Origin: DATFRX01 sp035630615
GTDB taxonomy: Bacteria > Actinomycetota > Actinomycetes > Propionibacteriales > Nocardioidaceae
DNA length: 63,527 nt
Reading direction: 5' to 3'
NCBI GenBank assembly: GCA_035630615.1
Contig: DASQKI010000037.1
Location: 1 to 63,527 of the forward strand
This document shows positions 49,501-57,930 of the stretch, piece after piece. The position numbers and the translations under genes were made by a program. The notes under the pieces were generated by a model that saw nothing but the letters and a program-made list of their open reading frames with translations, had not been told where the DNA came from and ran no database searches. Numbering within the stretch: position 1 is the stretch's first letter; each line of letters starts with the position of its first letter.

Positions 49501-50694
49501 CTAGCTGGCGGCGTACACCCCGTCGCTGATGAGCCGCGCGCTCCCGATGACACCGGCGCTGTCGCCCAGCTCGGTCATCACGATGGGGAGGTTGCCGGTC
49601 GCCAGCGGCAGCGAGCGCCGATAGACAACGGAACGGATCTCCGCGAGCAGCGTGTGGCCAAGTTGCGCCACCCGGCCACCGATGACGATCAGGCCCGGGT
49701 TGAAGAACGACACCAGGCTGGCGAGGACGTGTCCGACCCGGCGGCCGCCATCGCGTATGAGCTGCACCGAGACCGCGTCACCCTGCGCGGCCGCAGCATC
49801 CACGTCAGCCGCGGTGAGTGCCCCCTTTTCGTTGAGGAGTGCCGCGAGAATCTCCGACCTCCCGCCATGTGCGGCCGACGTAGCGTCCCGGGCCAACGCC
49901 GCGCCACCGAAGAACGCTTCCAAGCATCCGGTGTTGCCGCACGCGCAGGTTGGGCCGAACTCCTCGATCCGGATGTGGCCGATGTCGCCCGCACATCCGT
50001 CCACACCTCGGTAGAGCTGACCGTCGACGACGATGCCACACCCGATGCCCGTACCGATCTTGACGAAGAAGAAGTCCTCGGCCCGCTTCGCGACACCGGA
50101 GTGCTGCTCGCCAAGCGCCATCACGTTCACGTCGTTGTCGACCAAGACGGGACAACGAAGCTCGCGGGCGAGCGCGTCCCGAACGGGATAGCCGTCCCAG
50201 CCAGGCATGATCGGCGGTGAGACCGGCACGCCGGCGTGGAAGTCGACCGGTCCGGGTACCCCTATCCCCACACCACTGACCCGCTCGATGCCAAGCTCGG
50301 ACAGCTGCTTGCGGGTCAGCTCGAGCGCCCGCGCCAGCGTCTTTTCCGGACCAGCCTTGATGTCATGCTCCTCCGAAAGGTGACTCAAAACGCCGAGCCG
50401 GCCGTCGGTCACAGCTACACCGATAGACGTCGCGCCCGTGTCGATTCCCACAAACCGAAGCCCCGGAGCAAGATCGACGAGGGTCGAACGTCGACCTCCG
50501 CGCGACGCCGCCGGTCCAGCCTGCGCCGCCAGCCCGAGATCGACCAACCGCGCCACCTCAGCGGCGATCGTCGTCCGAGAAACGCCGAGACGATCCCCCA
50601 GCTCCACCCGCGACTGCGGGCCCTCGTCCCGGAGTAACCTCAAGATGCTCGCCTGCGTCGCGGTCTCGGCCCGCCCGGCCAGTGTCGTCACCAC
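49501..50694 (-). CDS. ROK-family transcriptional regulator
   Basis: 397 residues from a GTG at 50694, chosen because conserved sequence begins there (VVTTLAGRAETATQASILRL); no good SD is seen and the frame is open to 50817. Winged HTH (SRVELGDRLGVSRTTIAAEV), then a ROK domain with VGIDTGATSIGVAV (phosphate-1-like), GVGIGVPGPVDFHAG, FVKIGTGIGCGIVVDGQLY, GDIGHIRIEE and zinc-site CACGNTGCLE. It may still bind a sugar and could even phosphorylate it. It lies immediately upstream of module C, making it the best candidate to control the A/B/C promoters. Confidence 0.9.
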   Translation of the reverse strand: MVTTLAGRAETATQASILRLLRDEGPQSRVELGDRLGVSRTTIAAEVARLVDLGLAAQAGPAASRGGRRSTLVDLAPGLRFVGIDTGATSIGVAVTDGRLGVLSHLSEEHDIKAGPEKTLARALELTRKQLSELGIERVSGVGIGVPGPVDFHAGVPVSPPIMPGWDGYPVRDALARELRCPVLVDNDVNVMALGEQHSGVAKRAEDFFFVKIGTGIGCGIVVDGQLYRGVDGCAGDIGHIRIEEFGPTCACGNTGCLEAFFGGAALARDATSAAHGGRSEILAALLNEKGALTAADVDAAAAQGDAVSVQLIRDGGRRVGHVLASLVSFFNPGLIVIGGRVAQLGHTLLAEIRSVVYRRSLPLATGNLPIVMTELGDSAGVIGSARLISDGVYAAS

Positions 50695-50791
50695 GGAGTC
50701 GATGGTGCCATCACGGGCGGGCAACTGCACGTCGCAGGGCCGCGGGCCGCACGTCGCGCTCCGGGTTCGGTGGCACTTCACCACCGTCACG

Positions 50792-50807
50792 CGGTCGACG
50801 TCGACCG
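50792..50807. promoter_or_regulatory. 16-bp palindrome upstream of the ROK gene
   Basis: CGGTCGACGTCGACCG is a perfect palindrome about 100 bases upstream of the chosen ROK start, in the 219-base gap to leuS. It is a possible operator, but such GC palindromes arise often in this genome. Nothing else is evident in the gap. Confidence 0.3.
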
Positions 50808-50913
50808 GACCCAGCACGCCGGCCCCCGCACCGACCAGCCGCTGGGACCAACCTCACGGGTGTTGTCGAGCTCGCCCAGTCGGCCGATCTCGGCCGCCCG
50901 GGCCGCGCCGGAG

Positions 50914-53400
50914 TCAGACGACGACGTTGACCAGCGTCGGTGCCCGGACGATCACCTTGCGGATCTCGCGGCCGTCGACGATGCGCAGCACGGCTTCGTC
51001 GGCCAACGCCATGGCCTCCAGGTCACCGTCGGAGATATCGGGCGGCACCTGCAGCCGGGACCGGACCTTGCCCTGCACCTGCACGACACAGGTCACCGAC
51101 TCCTGGACCAGCAGCTCCGGATCGGCCGTCGGCCATCCGGCCAGCGCGACGGTCGGCTCGTGGCCCAACCCCTCCCACATGTCCTCGGCGGTGTACGGCG
51201 CGACCAGGCTCAGCAGGATCGTCGTCACCTCGGCCGCCTCGCGTATCGCCGGATCGTCCGCGCCCGCCCCCGAGTCGATCGCCTTGCGGGTGACGTTGAC
51301 CAGCTCCATGATCCGGGCGACCATCACGTTGAAGCGGTACGACTCGATCAGCTCGGTGGCCTCGTGAACCACTCGATGGGTGAACCGACGCAACTCGACG
51401 TCGCCAGCCGCCGGGTCGGCCCCCGGGGCGGACGTGACGTCGTGAGCCATCCGCCAAGCCCGCTGCAGGAACCGATAAGACCCGGCCGGTGACACGTCGG
51501 CCCAATCGATGTCGTCGGACGGTGGACCGGCGAACACCATGGTCAGCCGCACCGCGTCGACCCCGAAGTCATCGATCTGCTCGCCCAGGTCGACGCCGTT
51601 GCCCTTCGACTTGCTCATCCGGGCGCCCTGGTTGATCACCTGGCCCTGGTTGATCAGCGACTTGGTCGGCTCGACGAAGTCGAGCATGCCCATGTCGTGC
51701 AACACCTTGGTGAAGAACCGGAAGTACAGCAGGTGCAACACGGCATGCTCGGAGCCGCCGAAGTAGTTGTCGCACGGCATCCAGCGTCGGACCGCCTCGA
51801 CGTCGAACGGCCCCTGGTCATAGTGCGGCACCGGGTAGCGGAGGAAGTACCACGACGAGTCGACGAACGTGTCCATCGTGTCGCTGTCGCGCCGGGCCGG
51901 GCCGCCGCACTTGGGGCAGGCCACCTCGACCCAGTCGGTCGCCGCCGCCAGCGGAGAGACGCCCTTGGGGGCGAGATCGTGCCCGCGCAGATCAGGCAGC
52001 TTCAGCGGCAGCTGATCCTCGGGCACCGGCACCTCCCCACACGCCTCGCAATGGATGATCGGGATCGGACAGCCCCAGTAGCGCTGCCGCGACAGCAGCC
52101 AGTCCCGCAGCCGATAGGTGACGGCCCGCCGACCGTGCCCCTTCGACTCCAGCCAATCGATGATCCGTCGAATCGCCTCATCGCGAGTCAGGCCATTCAG
52201 GTCGATCTCGTCGTTGGCCGAGTTGATCGCCGAACCGACACCGGTGTACGCCTTGCCGTCGAAGCCCTCCTCGGGTTGGACGGTCCGGACGATCCGAAGG
52301 CCGTACTTCTCCGCGAAGTCCCAGTCCCGCTGGTCCTCGCCGGGCGCGCCGCCGACCGCTCCGGTGCCGTAGTCGGCCAGAACGTAGTCGGCCGCCCAGA
52401 CCGGGAATCGCTCGCCGGTGACCGGATTGACGCCGTGGACGCCTAGGAAGACGCCGGTCTTCTCGCGGTCGGCCGCCAAGCGGTCGATCTCGGTCTCGCG
52501 CTTGACCCCTTCCAGGTACGCCTCGAACTCCGGCCGCTGTTCAGGCGTGCACAGCTCGTCGGCGAGTGGCGCGTCGGCGGCGACGACCATAAAGGTGAAC
52601 CCGAACAGCGTGTCCGGTCGAGTCGTGAACACGGTGACCGGCTCGCCGCGACCCTCGATGACGAAGTCGACGTAGGCGCCCTCGGAGCGGCCGATCCAGT
52701 TGCGCTGTGCCGTCAGGATCGGGACCGGCCAGTGCCCCTCCAGCTGGGCCATGTCGTCCAGCAGCCGTTGGGCGTAGTCGGTGATCTTGAAGTACCACTG
52801 GGTCAGCTGGCGCTTGGTCACGGTTGTGCCGCAGCGTTCGCAGGCGCCGGCGATCACCTGCTCGTTGGCCAGGACGGTCTGGTCCTTCGGACACCAGTTG
52901 ACCCAGGACGCGCGGCGATAGGCCAGACCGCGCTCGTAGAAGCGCAGGAACAGCCACTGCTGCCAGCCGTAGTACTCCGGGTCGGACGTGTGCAGCCGGG
53001 TGCTCCAGTCGAACGCCAGCGCGTAGCGCCGCATCGACGCTGCCTGGGTCTCGATGTTGGCGTACGTGTAGGTCGCGGGGTGCTCGTTGTTGCGGATCGC
53101 GGCATTTTCCGCCGGCAGCCCGAACGAGTCCCAGCCGATCGGGTTGAGCACGTTGTAGTCGCGCTGGAACCAGTAGCGAGCGATGACGTCGTGCAGCGCG
53201 AAGACCTCGGCGTGGCCCATGTGGAGGTCGCCGGAGGGGTAGGTGTACATCGTCAGCGCGTAGCGCCGCTCGCGCGGGTCCGGCTCGGAGTCGGTCGCCT
53301 GCGCGTCCGCACGGAAGGGATCCAGCCGCTCCCAGACGGGGCGCCACTTCTTCTGCAGCGCCTCGACGTCATAGGTGGCCGATCGCGACTCGATACTCAT
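50914..53400 (-). CDS. leuS: leucyl-tRNA synthetase
   Basis: 828 residues from the ATG at 53400 (GGAG 7 bases upstream). Class I synthetase: GDLHMGHAEVFALHD (HIGH variant HMGH), editing domain with TTRPDTLFGFTFMVVAADAP, zinc-ribbon cysteines (CEACGEVP, CPKCGGPARR), LRDWLLSRQRYWGCPIPIIH, and ARMSKSKGNGVDL (KMSKS). In the editing pocket the stretch AVGGAPGEDQRDWDFAEKYG keeps the universal Asp (Asp359) but has Gly350, Ala352 and Glu355 where E. coli has Met336, Val338 and His341. Expression is probably controlled by the Leu-codon leader peptide and hairpins at 53452-53530. Confidence 0.97.
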   Translation of the reverse strand: MSIESRSATYDVEALQKKWRPVWERLDPFRADAQATDSEPDPRERRYALTMYTYPSGDLHMGHAEVFALHDVIARYWFQRDYNVLNPIGWDSFGLPAENAAIRNNEHPATYTYANIETQAASMRRYALAFDWSTRLHTSDPEYYGWQQWLFLRFYERGLAYRRASWVNWCPKDQTVLANEQVIAGACERCGTTVTKRQLTQWYFKITDYAQRLLDDMAQLEGHWPVPILTAQRNWIGRSEGAYVDFVIEGRGEPVTVFTTRPDTLFGFTFMVVAADAPLADELCTPEQRPEFEAYLEGVKRETEIDRLAADREKTGVFLGVHGVNPVTGERFPVWAADYVLADYGTGAVGGAPGEDQRDWDFAEKYGLRIVRTVQPEEGFDGKAYTGVGSAINSANDEIDLNGLTRDEAIRRIIDWLESKGHGRRAVTYRLRDWLLSRQRYWGCPIPIIHCEACGEVPVPEDQLPLKLPDLRGHDLAPKGVSPLAAATDWVEVACPKCGGPARRDSDTMDTFVDSSWYFLRYPVPHYDQGPFDVEAVRRWMPCDNYFGGSEHAVLHLLYFRFFTKVLHDMGMLDFVEPTKSLINQGQVINQGARMSKSKGNGVDLGEQIDDFGVDAVRLTMVFAGPPSDDIDWADVSPAGSYRFLQRAWRMAHDVTSAPGADPAAGDVELRRFTHRVVHEATELIESYRFNVMVARIMELVNVTRKAIDSGAGADDPAIREAAEVTTILLSLVAPYTAEDMWEGLGHEPTVALAGWPTADPELLVQESVTCVVQVQGKVRSRLQVPPDISDGDLEAMALADEAVLRIVDGREIRKVIVRAPTLVNVVV

Positions 53401-53451
53401 CAGTGTCTCCGGTTTCTCCTCGCCAGACTGCACATGATGCCGACATGACAA

Positions 53452-53473
53452 GGCCCCTCGCTCAGGAGGGGCC
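53452..53473 (-). terminator. leuS leader terminator-like hairpin
   Basis: GGCCCCTC (53452-53459) and GAGGGGCC (53466-53473) make a perfect 8-bp stem with a 6-base loop, followed leftward by TTGTC. It abuts the preceding 11-bp hairpin with no gap and lies 51 bases upstream of the leuS ATG, as in an attenuator. Confidence 0.65.
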
Positions 53474-53504
53474 GCCGCACTGACTGAAACGTCGTCAGTG
53501 CGGC
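53474..53504 (-). ncRNA. leuS leader regulatory hairpin
   Basis: GCCGCACTGAC and GTCAGTGCGGC (53474-53484 and 53494-53504) form a perfect 11-bp stem with a 9-base loop. Its 5' arm in the RNA covers the last codons and the stop of the leader peptide, so a ribosome finishing or stalling on the peptide would alter folding. I could not identify a strong alternative pairing that would disrupt the terminator, so the exact mechanism is unresolved. Confidence 0.6.
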
Positions 53505-53530
53505 CTCGGAAGGAGCAGTACCTGGCGCAT
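53495..53530 (-). CDS. leuS leader peptide MRQVLLLPRPH
   Basis: ATG CGC CAG GTA CTG CTC CTT CCG AGG CCG CAC TGA: eleven residues with three consecutive, synonymous leucine codons, placed directly before a hairpin pair and leuS. Three different Leu codons in a row in such a short frame ahead of leucyl-tRNA synthetase is the pattern expected for ribosome-mediated attenuation, which responds to charged tRNA-Leu. The start has little SD; TATTCT ends 6 bases before the A of the ATG, so the RNA is probably leaderless. Confidence 0.7.
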   Translation of the reverse strand: MRQVLLLPRPH

Positions 53531-53536
53531 AGTCCC

Positions 53537-53542
53537 AGAATA
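53537..53542 (-). promoter_or_regulatory. -10 box of the leuS leader transcript
   Basis: TATTCT on the minus strand, with six bases to the A of the leader-peptide ATG, so transcription would begin at the start codon. A TTGACG lies 25 bases further upstream, too far for a normal -35, and no other good -35 is seen. Confidence 0.45.
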
Positions 53543-53569
53543 GCGGCTCGCCGCCGATCACGCCCGCCG

Positions 53570-54259
53570 TCAACCGCCGACGCTCTGTGTCAGCGAGCAG
53601 AAGCGCTCGACCCGGTCGGTCGCGCCGGACACGATCAGCTGGTCGCCACGATGGACCTCGGTCTCGGGCCGGGCGTACGTGAAGTCCTCGCCCGGCCGCT
53701 TCACGCCGACGACGGTGATGCCGTACTTCGTCCGCAATGCCGACTCGCCGAGCGTCTTGTCGTACGACTCCGTGGGCGCCTTGGTTCGAGCGATCGAGAA
53801 CCCGTCGTCGAACTCGATGTAGTCGATCATCGCGCCCGACACCATGTGGGCGACCCGCTCACCCATCTCTGACTCGACATAGACGACATGCGAGGCGCCG
53901 AGCCGCCGAAGGATCTGGCCGTGCTGTTTGGTGATGGCCTTGGCCCACACGTCCTGGACCCCGACCTCGATGAGCGACAGGACCGTCAGGACGCTGGCCT
54001 CGATGTGGGTCCCGATGCCCACCACAGCACGAGAGAAGGTCTCTACGCCGAGCTGCTTGAGAGCGTCGGCGTCGGAGCCGTCGGCCTGCACGACGTGGGT
54101 CAGCTCGGCCGACCACTTCTGCACCAACGCCGGATCGCTGTCGACGGCGAGCACGTCGTGCCCCAGCCGTACGAGCGAACGCGCCAAGGCACTTCCGAAG
54201 CGGCCGAGGCCGATGACGACCACCGGCTCACCAGCACCGATCGCGCCGTTCTTTGCCAT
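53570..54259 (-). CDS. ktrA: Ktr/Trk potassium uptake regulatory subunit (RCK protein)
   Basis: 229 residues, one RCK_N plus one RCK_C domain, the size of KtrA rather than the doubled TrkA. The nucleotide-binding loop is PVVVIGLGRFGSALARSLVR (GxGxxG) with an acidic residue ending the second strand (VLAVDSDPALV). A C-terminal RCK_C (about 140-225) would bind a second ligand. The cytoplasmic ring gates the partner K+ channel-like subunit, encoded 8 bases upstream. The leuS promoter overlaps or directly follows its stop. Confidence 0.92.
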   Translation of the reverse strand: MAKNGAIGAGEPVVVIGLGRFGSALARSLVRLGHDVLAVDSDPALVQKWSAELTHVVQADGSDADALKQLGVETFSRAVVGIGTHIEASVLTVLSLIEVGVQDVWAKAITKQHGQILRRLGASHVVYVESEMGERVAHMVSGAMIDYIEFDDGFSIARTKAPTESYDKTLGESALRTKYGITVVGVKRPGEDFTYARPETEVHRGDQLIVSGATDRVERFCSLTQSVGG

Positions 54260-54267
54260 CACATCCC

Positions 54268-55593
54268 CTAACCGACGATGGGCCGCTCTTCGGGCAGCTT
54301 GTAGAGCCGATGCCGGCTGCGCAGCGCCAGCGCCGACGCCGCCGTGATCGGCCCGACCCGTCCGATGAACATCAACACCATCAACACGACCTGAGCCGAG
54401 TTTGGCAGGTCCGAGATGACGACGGTCGACAACCCGACGGTCGAGAACGCCGAGATCGACTCGAACAGAACGGCGTCCAGTGCGTAATCGGTCAAGATCA
54501 GGATGGTCATCGTCCCGGCGGCGACGACACCGACGGTCATAAGGGCGACGGACACGGCCTGCCGCTGCGTCGAGCCGCTGATCTTGCGGTGACCGATGTT
54601 GACGTCCTGCTCGCCGCGCACCTCGGTCCAGATGACGAACGCGAGCAGGAAGAACGTCGACACCTTGAGACCGCCGGCCGTGCTTGCGCTGCCGCCGCCG
54701 ATGAACATCAGGCCGTCGGTGACCGTTCGCATCTCCGGGGTGACGCTGCCGTAGTCGACTGCGTTGAAACCGGACGTCCGAGGATTGACCGACCCTGAGA
54801 ACGCGGCGAGGAGCTTGCCACCTGGGCCGAGCTGACCGATGGTTTCGTCGTTGGTCCATTCGAACCCGAGGAACGCGACCGCGCCGATGACGAGCAGCAC
54901 CAGCGAGCCGTAAACGGTGAGCCGGGTGTGTACCGACCACAGACGCGGCCGGCCCGCCCGGCGAATGAGCTCGACCAGCACCGGAAATCCGAGTCCGCCG
55001 ACGATCGCCGCCAGACAGATCGGAACGATGACCCAAGCGTCGGTCACGAAGCCGGTGAGGTTGCCGGACTCCAGCATGAATCCGGCATTGTTGAAGGCCG
55101 AAATCGCGTGAAACGTGCCCCGCCACAACGACGTCGCAAGCGATTCGTCGTATCCGATCCAGTATCGAAGGACCAGGATCACCGCCGTAACGGCCTGGAT
55201 GCTCAGCGTCGTCAGGATGATCCGCCGCAGGATGTTCCGGACCTCGCCCAGGTCGACCGCGGTCTCGGCTTGGGCGACCAGCGTCGTCCGGAGACCCAGT
55301 CGGTGATTGACCAAAAGCACGAGGGTGGTGGCTAGCGTCATGATCCCGAAGCCGCCGACCTGGATCAGGGCGAGCACGACCGTCTGCCCGAACGGTGTCC
55401 AGAACGTCGCCGTGTCGACGTTCGACTGCGTGCCGGTCAGGGCGCCGACAGCGGTAAACGCCGCCGGCATCACGACCGGCTCGGAATCGTCCGCCCGGGA
55501 AATGGGCAGCATCAGCAGCACAGCACCGACGGTGCTCACGGCGAGAAACGCCGCAGGCACCAGACGCACGGGGTGCGACAGGCTGCGCGGCAT
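54268..55593 (-). CDS. ktrB: Ktr/Trk-type potassium uptake membrane subunit
   Basis: 441 residues with eight membrane segments in four M1-P-M2 repeats, KtrB-sized. GAGGAG precedes the ATG. The filter glycines of repeats 2, 3 and 4 are present: SAFNNAGFMLESG, NPRTSGFNAVD and SAFSTVGLSTVV. The first pore loop reads FTAVGALTGTQSNVDTATFW and has no glycine where VTGL is expected in KtrB; it also appears one residue short. The partner RCK gene follows after 8 bases. Role: Na+- or H+-coupled K+ uptake. The unusual first loop could alter selectivity. Confidence 0.9.
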   Translation of the reverse strand: MPRSLSHPVRLVPAAFLAVSTVGAVLLMLPISRADDSEPVVMPAAFTAVGALTGTQSNVDTATFWTPFGQTVVLALIQVGGFGIMTLATTLVLLVNHRLGLRTTLVAQAETAVDLGEVRNILRRIILTTLSIQAVTAVILVLRYWIGYDESLATSLWRGTFHAISAFNNAGFMLESGNLTGFVTDAWVIVPICLAAIVGGLGFPVLVELIRRAGRPRLWSVHTRLTVYGSLVLLVIGAVAFLGFEWTNDETIGQLGPGGKLLAAFSGSVNPRTSGFNAVDYGSVTPEMRTVTDGLMFIGGGSASTAGGLKVSTFFLLAFVIWTEVRGEQDVNIGHRKISGSTQRQAVSVALMTVGVVAAGTMTILILTDYALDAVLFESISAFSTVGLSTVVISDLPNSAQVVLMVLMFIGRVGPITAASALALRSRHRLYKLPEERPIVG

Positions 55594-55658
55594 GCGACTC
55601 CTCGAACTCGCCCGGACCGGCTTCGACACGCTATCGGACCAGATTGGCGAGCGATCCG

Positions 55659-56636
55659 CTAGACGAAGCGAACCGACGGCGTGGCGTTGGGGATCGGCAG
55701 CGCCAATGCCTCGGCCTCGATCTGCTCGCGTACGGCTGGGGTCACTGGCCCGTCGAGCTTGACGCTGACCCGGCCGCCGCGTCGGCCCCAGGCGCCGGCC
55801 GGCTCGCCGTCGACCAGGAGGACGTGCGGGTGGTACCGGTCGGCCGGGGCCCGCACCGCCTTGCGCGTCGGTCCGGCGAACAGGCCGAGTCGATCGGCGC
55901 CGAGCAGCTTGAGCTCCTCGACGGGGAGCAGCCGGACGCCGCGGGGTGGTCGGGCCGAGCGGAGTGCCGCTTCGTCGGCGGCCATGACCCACGTCGTGTG
56001 ATCCTCGAGATCCACCTCGATCAGCTCCGCACGCAAAGACTCCCACGTCGCATGGGCGTCGGCGACCGCGATCCCCGCCCACCACGCGTAGGTCTCGGGC
56101 GTGGTCGGGCCGTTGGCGCGAACATGCCGCCGACACAGCTCGCGTCGCGCCTCGACGACATCGACCTCCGGCGCGGGAACCTCCCGCACCCAGGTCAGCC
56201 GGGCGTCCCATCGGATCGCGACCCGACCGCTTGCGCAACAGCCGCGCGCGTCCGCGCCATCGGGCAGCGTGTTGCCCCGCCGCTCCTCCCCCGCGAGCGC
56301 TCGACAGACTCGCTCGGCGCCCCTCTCGATCGCCTCGCGCTCGGCGGTGTCGATCGGCAGCCGGCCCACCGTGTACACCGCCCAATCGTCCACCGGGAAC
56401 ACGTGCACGGCGGCCCGTGGACTGTAGGTCTGGATCAGCCGCGGGTCGGCCCAGGCCGTCGATTCGCAGTCGTCGACGCGCGCATGCAGCGACACCTGGG
56501 CCGAGCGAGGGATGGTGTCTTGGATCGCGAACCGCGCCGCCTCGTCGTACGTCTTCGGCGGCAGCCGCCGATCGAGATGGTTGGTCGTCAACCGGTACGC
56601 GATCGCCTGCCGCCGATCTACGGCGAGTCGCGTCAT
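55659..56636 (-). CDS. winged-helix DNA-binding protein, AlkZ-like (HTH_42)
   Basis: 325 residues of the HTH_42/AlkZ-YcaQ-related family common in actinobacteria. Recognisable blocks: LTTNHLDRRLPPKTYDEAAR at the N-terminus, YSPRAAVHVFPVDDWAVYTV, RRHVRANGPTTPETYAWWAG in a winged-helix unit, and the C-terminal LLVDGEPAGAWGRRGGRVSV. AlkZ members are DNA glycosylases for crosslinked or alkylated bases and carry a QxQ motif. I do not see a clear QxQ here, so glycosylase activity is doubtful. The stop of the ECF42 sigma gene upstream is 1 base away, so they are probably co-transcribed. Confidence 0.75.
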   Translation of the reverse strand: MTRLAVDRRQAIAYRLTTNHLDRRLPPKTYDEAARFAIQDTIPRSAQVSLHARVDDCESTAWADPRLIQTYSPRAAVHVFPVDDWAVYTVGRLPIDTAEREAIERGAERVCRALAGEERRGNTLPDGADARGCCASGRVAIRWDARLTWVREVPAPEVDVVEARRELCRRHVRANGPTTPETYAWWAGIAVADAHATWESLRAELIEVDLEDHTTWVMAADEAALRSARPPRGVRLLPVEELKLLGADRLGLFAGPTRKAVRAPADRYHPHVLLVDGEPAGAWGRRGGRVSVKLDGPVTPAVREQIEAEALALPIPNATPSVRFV

Positions 56637-56637
56637 G

Positions 56638-57930
56638 TCAGTCTCCGCTCGTCAGCTCGTCCCGGCGAGCGACAAGGTACGCCCGCTCCGTGCCGGTCCC
56701 GACGCGCTCGATGGCCCGGTCGTACTCGGCGACGGCTCCGACCCGGTCGCCGATCCGGCGGAGTAGCTCGGCCCGGGTCGCCGGCAACCGATGGTGCTGC
56801 GGCAGCCGCTCGTCGAGTCCGTCGAGCAGCGCGAGGCCGGCCGCGGCGCCCTCCGCCTCGGCGACGGCGACCGCCCGGTTGAGCCGAACGACCGGCGACT
56901 CCGTCAGCCGCTCGAGTTGGTCGTAGAGCCTGGCGATCGCGGCCCAGTCGGTCGCGTCGGCGGTCGGCGCCACCATGTGCTCGGCCGCGATCGCCGCTTG
57001 CAGCGTGTAGGGGCCGACCGGAGGTCCGATGTCAGCGGCCCGGCGCAGCAGCGACCGTCCTTGGTCGATCTCGGCACGATGCCATCGCGTGCGGTCCTGG
57101 TCGCCCAAGGGCACCAGCGCACCGGCGTCGACCCGTGCATCCCGACGAGCGTGCTGCAATCGCATCAGGGCCAGCAGGCCGATCGCATCGGCGTGGTCCG
57201 GCGCCAACTCGACGACGACGCACTGCAGCCGGATCGCCTCGTCGCACAGTTCGACGCGCATCAGGTCGGGTCCGGTTGTCGCCGCGTACCCCTCGGTGAA
57301 CAGCAGGTACGCGACATGGCAGACGCGGGCCAACCGCGCCGGCAGCTCGGTCCGCTCCGGGACCCGAAACGGGATCGCCGACGCCGCGATCTTGCGCTTG
57401 GCACGAGTGAGCCGGGCCGCCATCGTCGCCTCGCTCACGAGGAACAGCCGGGCGATCTCGCGGGTGTGCAGCCCGGCGACCAACCGCAAGGTCAGGGCGA
57501 CGCTGGCCTCGTGGGACAGCGCCGGGTGGCAGCAGGTGCAGATCAGTCGCAGCCGCTCGTCCGGAATCGCGTCGAGGTCGACGTCTGGTCCGGTCGCCAC
57601 GTCGTCGACGACGAGCATCGGAAGCTTGCGGGCGAGCGTCGCCTCCCGCCGCAGCCGGTCGGTCGCCTTGCGCCGGGCCGTTGTCAGCAGCCACGCCGCC
57701 GGATTGTCGGGGACGGTGCGGGTCCAATGCTCGGCGGCCGCGGCGTACGCGTCCTGCAAGGAGTCTTCGGCGACGTCGACGCTCGCGTAGTCGCGGATCA
57801 GCAGCGCCAGCAATCGGGCCCAGTGCTCCCGCAGCGCCCCGTCGAGCGCCGCGTGGACCTCGGTCAGGTCGCCGGCTTGTCCGTCGCTAGCCCCAGCGTG
57901 ACGCCGCTCGGATCCCGGAACCACGCCCAC
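56638..57930 (-). CDS. ECF42-group RNA polymerase sigma factor with C-terminal TPR-like extension
   Basis: 430 residues. Region 2 includes REHWARLLALLIRDYASVDV then AEDSLQDAYAAAAEHW, and NPAAWLLTTARRKATDRLRR; region 4 includes LHTREIARLFLVSEATMAAR. About 240 residues of helical C-terminal extension follow (DUF6596/TPR-like: YLLFTEGYAATTGPDLMRVE, PVGPYTLQAAIAAEHM), the hallmark of ECF42, whose activity needs this extension rather than an anti-sigma factor. The YciI-type (DGPF) gene upstream is its standard partner. The start is uncertain: ATG at 57930 would overlap the truncated VOC gene by 67 bases, and GTG at 57924 is also possible. Confidence 0.9.
   Translation of the reverse strand: MGVVPGSERRHAGASDGQAGDLTEVHAALDGALREHWARLLALLIRDYASVDVAEDSLQDAYAAAAEHWTRTVPDNPAAWLLTTARRKATDRLRREATLARKLPMLVVDDVATGPDVDLDAIPDERLRLICTCCHPALSHEASVALTLRLVAGLHTREIARLFLVSEATMAARLTRAKRKIAASAIPFRVPERTELPARLARVCHVAYLLFTEGYAATTGPDLMRVELCDEAIRLQCVVVELAPDHADAIGLLALMRLQHARRDARVDAGALVPLGDQDRTRWHRAEIDQGRSLLRRAADIGPPVGPYTLQAAIAAEHMVAPTADATDWAAIARLYDQLERLTESPVVRLNRAVAVAEAEGAAAGLALLDGLDERLPQHHRLPATRAELLRRIGDRVGAVAEYDRAIERVGTGTERAYLVARRDELTSGD

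Noticed and set aside
53401..53530. T-box riboswitch before leuS
   Set aside because: No TGGnACCGCG-type T-box sequence or specifier-loop structure is visible; the Leu-codon peptide explains the region better.
53568..53573. TTGACG as the -35 box of leuS
   Set aside because: It is 25 bases from the TATTCT -10 box, outside the working range for sigma-70-type promoters.
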